A stretch of 64,000 nucleotides of DNA from Sinorhizobium meliloti (lineage in GTDB: Bacteria > Pseudomonadota > Alphaproteobacteria > Rhizobiales > Rhizobiaceae): NCBI RefSeq assembly GCF_035610345.1, contig NZ_CP141213.1, positions 1,756,430-1,820,429 on the forward strand, read 5' to 3'. This document shows, piece after piece, positions 35,434-42,463 of this stretch. The notes under the pieces were generated by a model that ran no database searches, was not told where the DNA came from, and saw only the letters and a program-made list of their open reading frames with translations. The position numbers and the translations under genes were made by a program. The stretch's first letter is position 1; every line of letters begins with the position of its first letter.

Positions 35434-36381
35434 ATGGCCGAAGAGAAAAACGCACAGTCGTCAATGAGATCGAGCCTTGAGCACCTGCCGGAGAAGAAGC
35501 AGCGCGAGCTCGCTCGTATCGTCGAAGTCATTCACGAGGAATTCGAAGACGCGCTGAAGGGCGGGACGAGCAATTTCAAGAAACGCGGTCGTCTTCTCAA
35601 AATCATTCTGTATGGCTCTTACGCCCGCGGTACTTGGGTCGACGAACCGCACACGAGGAAGGGCTACAAATCCGATTACGATCTTTTGGTCGTGGTCAAC
35701 GACCGGCGGCTGACGGATTTTGCTACCTACTGGTCAAAGGCTGAGGACCGGCTGATGCATCTGTCGGACGTTCAGACGCCGGTGAGCCTCATTGTCCATT
35801 CGCGTCGGGAGGTGAATACGGCCTTGTACGAAGGGCAACCCTTCTTCGTTGACATCCGCCGCGATGGCGTCGCGATCTACGAGTTGGACGACACGCCACT
35901 CGCAGAGCCCAAGCCACAAACGCCAACCGAGGCCTACCGACTAGCCAAAGAGCATTTCGACGATCGGCTGCCTCATGCCAGGGTATTTATAAAAACGGCA
36001 GCCTTTTGCGTCGGCGAGAATGATTTGAAGGAGGCGGCCTTCTTGCTACATCAATCGATTGAACAAGCCTATGCCGCTCTGTTGCTTGTTTTGACGAACT
36101 ATAGCCCTGCTTCCCATAATCTGAAGCATTTGCGCGGCCTCGCAGACGGGCAAGACCGACGCATCGCAGAGGTATGGCCTCGCGATCATCAGCGCCATAT
36201 TGGCTGGTTCAACATTCTAAACGAGGCCTATGTAAAAGCACGCTATTCGAAGCATTTCGAGATAAGCGAGGAGGCGCTTAGCTGGCTGCTCGAGAGAACC
36301 GAACACCTCCTCCGCCTTGTCGAGATGATTTGCACGGAACGACTCGGAGAGCTTGAACGGGCGACCGTCCGAGACCAATAA
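35434..36381 (+). CDS. Fused nucleotidyltransferase (MNT) and HEPN domain protein
   Basis: About 315 residues. The N-terminal domain has a pol-beta-type nucleotidyltransferase core: IILYGSYARGTWV with GS motif and SDYDLLVVV with the metal-binding D-x-D, near residues 58-90. The C-terminal ~150 residues form a HEPN domain (AAFLLHQSIEQAYAALLLVL; HNLKHLRGL; AYVKARYSKHFEIS). When split, such pairs act as toxin-antitoxin systems in which MNT AMPylates HEPN; the fused version is of unknown role. ATG 35434 is chosen; ATG 35464 is also possible. Alone, next to a dispersed repeat and upstream of rkp genes. Confidence 0.78.
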   Translation: MAEEKNAQSSMRSSLEHLPEKKQRELARIVEVIHEEFEDALKGGTSNFKKRGRLLKIILYGSYARGTWVDEPHTRKGYKSDYDLLVVVNDRRLTDFATYWSKAEDRLMHLSDVQTPVSLIVHSRREVNTALYEGQPFFVDIRRDGVAIYELDDTPLAEPKPQTPTEAYRLAKEHFDDRLPHARVFIKTAAFCVGENDLKEAAFLLHQSIEQAYAALLLVLTNYSPASHNLKHLRGLADGQDRRIAEVWPRDHQRHIGWFNILNEAYVKARYSKHFEISEEALSWLLERTEHLLRLVEMICTERLGELERATVRDQ

Positions 36382-36468
36382 TTTGTGATAATCAATAAGC
36401 GCTTGAGACTGGCGGATCGACCGCAGGGTGTGTAGATAACAGTCTGTTTTTTCGGATCCAAGGCGCCG

Positions 36469-37767
36469 ATGGCGGTAACGCGACGACAAAGGGAAGATTT
36501 CGCCAGTATTTCCTCCGCTCCCACCCCGGAGCCGGTGACGACCTTTGCCGTCCAGATCATCGGATGGAAGAGAGAGTCTTTCGAGCGATATTTCCCCGAC
36601 AGGCACCTCCGTTTCCTCCCGATGAATGTCGGCGAGCGCGAATTCGAGCGCGTCTGGAAGCCGCGGATCGTGGCCGAGAAGGACGCCGAATTTCTCGCCT
36701 GGGGCCCGGAGCTGCCGGGCCCAGTGGAGGCGCTGGCAAAAGCGCGGAACATTCCCGTCACCTTCATTGAGGACGGTTTCCTTCGCTCGGCCCGCCCAAG
36801 CGCCAGCCGCACGCCTCCCCTCTCCCTGGCGCTCGACGGCCGGGCGCTTTATTTCGATTGCCGGCATGCCTCCGACCTCGAAGTGCAGCTCAAGACCTAC
36901 GATTTCGAAGCGGATACGGCGCTGATGGTGCGTGCGCGCGCCGGCATCGCGCTTCTCACCGAAAGCGGCATCAGCAAATATAATGGCGCGCGCCGGCGCA
37001 CGGCCGAGGAGGTCTATGGCGAGAAGACGCGCAAGCGGGTGCTGGTCGTCGGCCAGGTGGAGGACGATGCTTCGATCCGCTACGGCTGCCTCAGCCGCAT
37101 GACCAACAACGACCTGGTGCGGCTCGCGGCGTCCGAGCAAGCGGACGCCCAGATCCTTTACAAGCCGCATCCGGACGTGCTGAGCCGCGCCCGCCCGGCA
37201 AGGTCAGACCCCGCCGAAGTGGCGCAGCTTTGCGAGCTCGTGACCGAGAGCCTGCCGCTCGCCGAGGCGCTGCGGACCGTCGACCACGTATATACGATCA
37301 CCTCCCTTGCGGGCTTCGAGGCGCTCCTTCGCGGCATCCGGGTCACGACCGCCGGCTGTCCCTTCTATTCCGGATGGGGCCTGACGGACGACCGGCAGCC
37401 GAACCCGCGCCGCGGCCGGCACTTGAGCATCGAAGCGCTTTTCGCCGGCGCCTATCTGCTTTATCCTCGCTACTTCGATCCCGAGACAGGAGCGCAAACC
37501 TCATTCGAAGCGACCGTGACCGCGATCAGAAGACAGCTCGACGAGCCGCAGGGCCTTCGCCCGCGCCGACCGCAATGGCGCGCCTGGGGCCCTTACGGCC
37601 TTCTCGGCTGGCGTCATCTGTTGACCGCCTTCGTGACGCCGGCGATCCGAAAGATCGGCAGTGACCGCGATGTCGAAGACTTCAGGTCCGACCCGATCCG
37701 CTTCTTCCGCACCCTGTCCGAGCGGAAATACCGCATCATCGGCCGCATCCTCTATCCGTTCGGGTGA
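36469..37767 (+). CDS. rkpZ1: Capsule polysaccharide biosynthesis protein, KpsS/KpsC type (RkpZ)
   Basis: Cytoplasmic glycosyltransferase-type protein of the KpsC/KpsS class, which builds the Kdo linker for group-2-like capsules; in Sinorhizobium RkpZ (LpsZ) affects K-antigen chain length. 432 residues, with FIEDGFLRSA near residue 100, VLVVGQVEDDASIRYG near 190, YKPHPDVLS near 228, and HVYTITSLAGFEALLRGI and PFYSGWGLTDDRQ near 270-310, all characteristic of the family. First gene of a four-gene operon; its stop overlaps the next gene's GTG start. A second, shorter homologue is at 49393. The numbered symbol follows my memory of pSymB naming. Confidence 0.84.
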   Translation: MAVTRRQREDFASISSAPTPEPVTTFAVQIIGWKRESFERYFPDRHLRFLPMNVGEREFERVWKPRIVAEKDAEFLAWGPELPGPVEALAKARNIPVTFIEDGFLRSARPSASRTPPLSLALDGRALYFDCRHASDLEVQLKTYDFEADTALMVRARAGIALLTESGISKYNGARRRTAEEVYGEKTRKRVLVVGQVEDDASIRYGCLSRMTNNDLVRLAASEQADAQILYKPHPDVLSRARPARSDPAEVAQLCELVTESLPLAEALRTVDHVYTITSLAGFEALLRGIRVTTAGCPFYSGWGLTDDRQPNPRRGRHLSIEALFAGAYLLYPRYFDPETGAQTSFEATVTAIRRQLDEPQGLRPRRPQWRAWGPYGLLGWRHLLTAFVTPAIRKIGSDRDVEDFRSDPIRFFRTLSERKYRIIGRILYPFG

Positions 37768-38543
37768 CTGACATGGGCTATCTCACCACCCATTTCCGTG
37801 TCGTCGGTGCCCTTCTGGTTCGCGAAATGGCGACCCGCTTCGGCTCCAAGCCCGGTGGCTATGTCTGGGCGCTGCTCGATCCGGCCGCCCATATCCTGCT
37901 GATGACGGTCATCTTCCAGGCGATCGCCCGAGCGCCGGCGCTCGGCACCAGCTTCGCGCTGTTCTTCGCCACCGGCTATATCGCTTTCCAGTTCTACCAG
38001 GCGATGACAGGCTATCTGAACGCCGCGGTCAGGGCCAACAAGGCGCTGCTCAGCTACCCCAATGTCGCGCCGATCGACACCATCGTCGCCCGCTTCGTCC
38101 TGCAGATGGGCACGACGTCGCTGGTCGCCTTCATCGTGCTCGGCACCATCGTCGCCACCATGCGGGTCGACACCAACCTCCACTGGCCCTCGATCCTCGA
38201 AGCGGTGGGGCTCGCCTGCCTCTTCGGCCTCGGCGTCGCCATGGTCAATTGCGTGCTTTTCCTTAGATATCCGCTCTACGAGCAGGTCTTCGGCATCGTC
38301 AACCGGCCGCTCTTCCTGATATCCGGCGTCTTCTTCCTGCCGGACTCGATTCCCGCGCCCTATCGCGATCTCGTGCTCATCAATCCGCTCGTCCACATCA
38401 TCATGGGCTTCCGGCAGGGTTTCTATCCGGAGTATCGCGCGGTCGGCCTCGACATGGACTATCTCTACGGAATCGCATTTCTGACATTGTTTGCCGGAAT
38501 GCTGGTCTTCACCCTCTCCAGAAAGACGCTGAGAAACGAATGA
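37764..38543 (+). CDS. rkpT1: KpsM-type polysaccharide ABC exporter permease (RkpT)
   Basis: Inner-membrane subunit of the K-antigen exporter; 259 residues, six membrane segments. MATRFGSKPGGYVWALLDPA near residue 22 and PLFLISGVFFLPDSIP plus LINPLVHIIMGFRQGF are KpsM hallmarks. GTG 37764 overlaps the rkpZ stop, or ATG 37773 may be used. Stop overlaps the ATPase start as ATGA. Confidence 0.87.
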   Translation: MTDMGYLTTHFRVVGALLVREMATRFGSKPGGYVWALLDPAAHILLMTVIFQAIARAPALGTSFALFFATGYIAFQFYQAMTGYLNAAVRANKALLSYPNVAPIDTIVARFVLQMGTTSLVAFIVLGTIVATMRVDTNLHWPSILEAVGLACLFGLGVAMVNCVLFLRYPLYEQVFGIVNRPLFLISGVFFLPDSIPAPYRDLVLINPLVHIIMGFRQGFYPEYRAVGLDMDYLYGIAFLTLFAGMLVFTLSRKTLRNE

Positions 38544-39199
38544 TCCGGTTCGAGCAGGCGACGAAATATGCGCGCACCAAGGGCATCGAGAAGCCGATCA
38601 TCGAGGATGCATCGCTGACGCTGAACCGCGGCAAGAGCGTCGGCCTGCTTGGCCGCAACGGCGCCGGAAAATCCACGCTGCTGCGCCTCATCGCCGGCGC
38701 CATCAAGCTCGACAAGGGCCGAATCATCCGCCGCGGCAAGATCTCCTGGCCGCTCGGCTTTGCCGGCAGCTTTCAGCCATCCATGACGGGCGAGCAGAAT
38801 GTGCGCTTCGTCGCCCGCATCTATGGTGTCGATACGGAGAAACTGATCGACTATGTGGAGGATTTCGCCGAGCTCGGCCCCTTCTACAAGGCGCCGGTCG
38901 GCACCTATTCCTCCGGCATGAAGGCGCGGCTAGCCTTCGGCTTGAGCATGGGCGTCAACTTCGACTATTATCTCGTCGACGAAATCACCGCCGTTGGTGA
39001 CTCAAATTTTAGGAAGAAATGCCAGGCTGTCTTCCAGACCAAGCTGCAGGAATCCGACATTATCATGGTCTCTCACAGCACCGGCACGATCCGCGACTAT
39101 TGTGATTGCGGCGTGGTGCTGGAAAAAGGCAAGATGACCTATTATGAGAATGTCGAAGACGCGATCCGCGCACACGACAAGAATATGAGGGAAAATTAA
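38540..39199 (+). CDS. rkpS: KpsT-type polysaccharide ABC exporter ATPase (RkpS)
   Basis: Cytosolic ATPase partner of RkpT, 219 residues. Walker A LGRNGAGKSTLLRLIAG near residue 36; the signature appears as TYSSGMKARLAFGLS, usual for KpsT; Walker B YYLVDEITAVGD; switch His in MVSHS. Overlaps neighbours on both sides (ATGA and TAATG), so tightly coupled. Confidence 0.88.
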   Translation: MIRFEQATKYARTKGIEKPIIEDASLTLNRGKSVGLLGRNGAGKSTLLRLIAGAIKLDKGRIIRRGKISWPLGFAGSFQPSMTGEQNVRFVARIYGVDTEKLIDYVEDFAELGPFYKAPVGTYSSGMKARLAFGLSMGVNFDYYLVDEITAVGDSNFRKKCQAVFQTKLQESDIIMVSHSTGTIRDYCDCGVVLEKGKMTYYENVEDAIRAHDKNMREN

Positions 39200-40527
39200 T
39201 GGCAGTCAGGAACGACGCGGCGGTGGACAGGTCTGGTTCTGCGCACGCCGACAGAAATACTGCGACTGCCGATGCCAAAAGCAAGGGCATTGCCATTCTG
39301 GAGGGTTTGCTCGGACGAGAGGGCGCGCCTGTTATCCCGCTGCGCGAACGTCATGAAAGAGTTCTGCCGGACGACAAGCCCGACTTGCGACCGAAATGGC
39401 TGAAGAAGCTGTCATTTCGCCACACCATCATCGCTGGCTCGTTTCTCGGCCTCGTCGCTCTTCCGGCCACGTTTGCCTCGCTTTACATGGCCTTCATCGC
39501 CGCCGACCAGTATCACAGCACGGCATCCTTCGCTGTGCGCAGCATAGAAGGCGGCGTATCGAGCGACATTCTCGGCATGTTCACGCAAGCTTCCGGTGGC
39601 AGCACGGCTTCCGACAGCTACATCCTCATGGATTATATCCTGAGCGAGCGGATGGCCGCGGATGCGGATCGGCGTTTCAAGTTGGAAGAAGTCTACGCCA
39701 CTCGCGGCCTCGACTTTTTCTACGGCATCGGCTCCGACCTGCCGATCGAGGACAAGCTGGCCTACTGGCGCGACATGGTGAAGGTCAATTTCGACCATTC
39801 CTCCGGCATTATGCAGGTGACCGTGAAGGCCTTCGAGCCGAAACGGGCGCAGGAGATCGCCCAGTTCATCGTCAACCAGAGCGACAATCTCGTGAACAGC
39901 CTCTCGCTTTCGGCGCGCAACGACGTCCTACGCGCCGCGCAGGACGAAGTGCTGGCGGGCGAAGCGCGGCTTTCCAAGGCTCGCGCGGGGCTGCGCGATT
40001 ATCGCGACAAATCGCAGGAAATCAGCCCCGAAGAAGGCGCAAAGCTCGCGATACAGCTCATCGGCGGGTTGGAAGCAGAATTGACGAAGCTCAATGCCGA
40101 TCTCGCCACGGCTAAAAGCCAGATGAGCGAGGATACACCGCGAATTCGCGTGCTCAAAACCCGCATCGAAAGCCTGGAGCAGCAGCTTGCAGTGGAGCGC
40201 CAGCGGCTGGGCGCGGGTGAAAGCGCATCGGCTGCGGGTGATCCCAACTCGCCCGACGTTGCCGGCCGAATCGCCGAATTCGAGGAGCTGGAAACGGAGC
40301 GCGAGTTCGCCGAGCGCGCCTATACTGCGGCTTTGGGCTCTCTCGAGAAGGCTCGCATCGATGCAAACAACCGGCAGCGCTATCTCGCGCTCTTCATCGA
40401 ACCGACGCTTTCGCAAATGGCGCAATATCCGAGCCGGCTGCTGAACGCTTTTCTTGTGGCATTCGGGCTGCTCTTTGCCTGGGGGATCGCCGTGATGAGC
40501 TATTATAACATACGTGACAGAGCCTGA
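39199..40527 (+). CDS. rkpR: KpsE-type capsule export protein (RkpR)
   Basis: Inner-membrane, periplasm-spanning polysaccharide co-polymerase/adaptor of the PCP-3 class, 442 residues. One membrane segment near residue 75-95 (IIAGSFLGLVALPATFASLY) and a C-terminal one (LLNAFLVAFGLLFAWGIAVM) flank a long coiled-coil periplasmic region (about 230-400). It links the ABC exporter to the outer-membrane channel; no KpsD homologue lies in the window. Last gene of the operon; a small hairpin CAGAGC/GCTCTG (40518-40534) overlaps its stop. Confidence 0.85.
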   Translation: MAVRNDAAVDRSGSAHADRNTATADAKSKGIAILEGLLGREGAPVIPLRERHERVLPDDKPDLRPKWLKKLSFRHTIIAGSFLGLVALPATFASLYMAFIAADQYHSTASFAVRSIEGGVSSDILGMFTQASGGSTASDSYILMDYILSERMAADADRRFKLEEVYATRGLDFFYGIGSDLPIEDKLAYWRDMVKVNFDHSSGIMQVTVKAFEPKRAQEIAQFIVNQSDNLVNSLSLSARNDVLRAAQDEVLAGEARLSKARAGLRDYRDKSQEISPEEGAKLAIQLIGGLEAELTKLNADLATAKSQMSEDTPRIRVLKTRIESLEQQLAVERQRLGAGESASAAGDPNSPDVAGRIAEFEELETEREFAERAYTAALGSLEKARIDANNRQRYLALFIEPTLSQMAQYPSRLLNAFLVAFGLLFAWGIAVMSYYNIRDRA

Positions 40528-40576
40528 CGCTCTGGTGGATCGCATCTAAGGTCGGGGCATACCCTAGGGCTTTGAA

Positions 40577-42037
40577 CTATTCCCGGGCACTCGGCACGCG
40601 TACTCTTTCCTCGTTATTAAACATCTCGAACGGTCGATATAGGCTTTTACGATTGCGCAACGCATTTACATGCCAGTTCATCCAAGTCTCCCAGTATTCC
40701 AGGCGTTGCACATTCATAGCTCTGCCTCGTGCACTCCCGGTGGCGCTGTCGGTCATTAGCGAGTTGGGGCGGTGGGCACCGAATGCCAGCGGCTCGCTGA
40801 GCTTTCGCCAGCCGCGCCGGCCAAATATCAACTTAAGTCTGGCAATGTATTCGCTATCTGCCCCCGTACGAACATTGTCGTAGAACCCAGCTCTGTCGAT
40901 CACTATCGCCCTACGGAACAACGGCGAGGCCGGATTCAGCCGCGTCAGTGGATAGACTTGTCTAGCGTAAAACAAGCCATCATCTTGGATGCGAGCCCAT
41001 GTAGAGAGTGTAAAAATCAAACTGGGATCCTTCAGCAGAGGCGTAACTTGTCTATAAATTTTTTCGGGATGTGCCCAGTCGTCGGAGTCATGGCACGTCA
41101 CGAAGTCGCCACGCGCGTTCGCGAGTGCCATATTTCGCGCGGCATAAGGGCCACCGTTCTCAGATCGCTCGATGAGGCGAACGCGAGAATCTCTTACGGC
41201 GAGCGCTCTAATAACGTCTACAGTCTCGTCCGTACTGCCATCGTCAACTACGAGTACTTCAATGTCTCGATATGATTGGGCAAGCAGGGATTCGATGGAG
41301 GCCCCAATACGTTTAGCGGTATTGTAGGCTGGCATTGTGACGGTCACCAGCGGTCCCCGGACAGAACCCGCTTTGATTGTCGAAGTTAGATTGCCCGCAG
41401 ATGGTGATGCAAGGACGTTCTTGATGCCCACCGGGGATAAGCCATACGCGGCCAGATACTCATTCATCAGCTCAAGCGACACCGCGTAGTCGGACGCAAG
41501 GTTCGCCTTCAGCAAGAACATATCCGGATCGACTACACTGTGATTCTTGGCAAGCGTCTTTTTCACCACCACGATCGCTTCATCGATGCGATCGTGCGCG
41601 ACCAACAATGCGGTGAGCAGCTCTGGTTTAGCCGACGGAGATTTCTCAATGAGTTCGAGAGCAGCAGTCGGGCTATACTGCGCAATCGCGCACGCTGTTT
41701 CGTTCAGCAACTTTGAATTAAGAAGGCCTTCCGAATAGGCGTCGCGAATTAGCTGGCAACCCTTCACAATATCCCCGCAGGCTGCCAACGATGTGCCAAG
41801 CGCCAGCGCCTCTCGCCCGCTGCGAGGATTACGGTTGAAGGCAATCGCGGAGCGATAGCATCCGAGTTTGAAAAGGGCCCATGCCGCGTCCCGAGCCCCT
41901 GAGAAATCTTTCTCCTCAATGGTCGCAAGTGCCTCCGCAAATCTCTTGCTCGAGAGCAGATACGCGAAGCGAACACGTTTGCTGATATGCAATTGAGACC
42001 TCGTTGAAAGTTGGTACCAGAGCCGGCGCCGGCCCAT
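40577..42037 (-). CDS. Family 2 glycosyltransferase with helical N-terminal region
   Basis: 486 residues. The first ~220 residues are helical and repeat-like (AYLLSSKRFAEALATIEEKD; TACAIAQYSPTAALELIEKS), similar to TPR scaffolds. From residue ~228 a GT-A fold follows: VTVTMPAYNTAKRIGASIES, VLVVDDGSTDETVDVIRALA, and the D-x-D motif CHDSDDWAHPEK near 315. Probably adds sugars to the K-antigen or a protein-linked glycan. Convergent with rkpR and divergent from the FkbM-type gene across a ~430-bp intergenic region. Confidence 0.8.
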   Translation of the reverse strand: MGRRRLWYQLSTRSQLHISKRVRFAYLLSSKRFAEALATIEEKDFSGARDAAWALFKLGCYRSAIAFNRNPRSGREALALGTSLAACGDIVKGCQLIRDAYSEGLLNSKLLNETACAIAQYSPTAALELIEKSPSAKPELLTALLVAHDRIDEAIVVVKKTLAKNHSVVDPDMFLLKANLASDYAVSLELMNEYLAAYGLSPVGIKNVLASPSAGNLTSTIKAGSVRGPLVTVTMPAYNTAKRIGASIESLLAQSYRDIEVLVVDDGSTDETVDVIRALAVRDSRVRLIERSENGGPYAARNMALANARGDFVTCHDSDDWAHPEKIYRQVTPLLKDPSLIFTLSTWARIQDDGLFYARQVYPLTRLNPASPLFRRAIVIDRAGFYDNVRTGADSEYIARLKLIFGRRGWRKLSEPLAFGAHRPNSLMTDSATGSARGRAMNVQRLEYWETWMNWHVNALRNRKSLYRPFEMFNNEERVRVPSARE

Positions 42038-42463
42038 TTACCGGGTTATAATTCCAGTCTGTCGACGGCACAACATCACATTGGCCTGGCTCCGAGATTG
42101 CGTATGGGACCGGGCAGGCCACAAGTCTTGATCGTTCCATTGAGAGAGTGCGGACGCTCGGTCTCACTGATCCGTATTCACATATTCGGGTCAGTCGAAC
42201 TCTTAAGTTTGAGAGTTGCCAGCTTCGCCCCGAAGCGGCCAGAGGCCGGCATCCACAGTATGCCCCTTGTCGCTTTGACTTTTCCTGAGCCTTGCATTAT
42301 TGCCTGCGCCTTGAACCGCTCTGATCGGACGGCGCATGTTTGCGACGATACGAGCTGCGGTCTCTATCTTGCAGGGCCGGGTTGGCAAAATGGACCGGGG
42401 TATTATCTCCGAGTTATTCGGACTTCCCCCAGCACTACGTTTGGTGACGGAATTGAGGAAATG
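42038..42463. promoter_or_regulatory. Divergent promoter region
   Basis: About 425 bp between two divergent polysaccharide genes. The downstream frame stays open through it but the translation lacks family features, and GAGG five bases before 42464 marks the real start. No other gene seen. Confidence 0.45.

Noticed and set aside
36469..40527. Complete group-2 capsule export locus
   Set aside because: No KpsD outer-membrane channel or KpsF/KpsU genes occur in the window, so it is only part of the export system.
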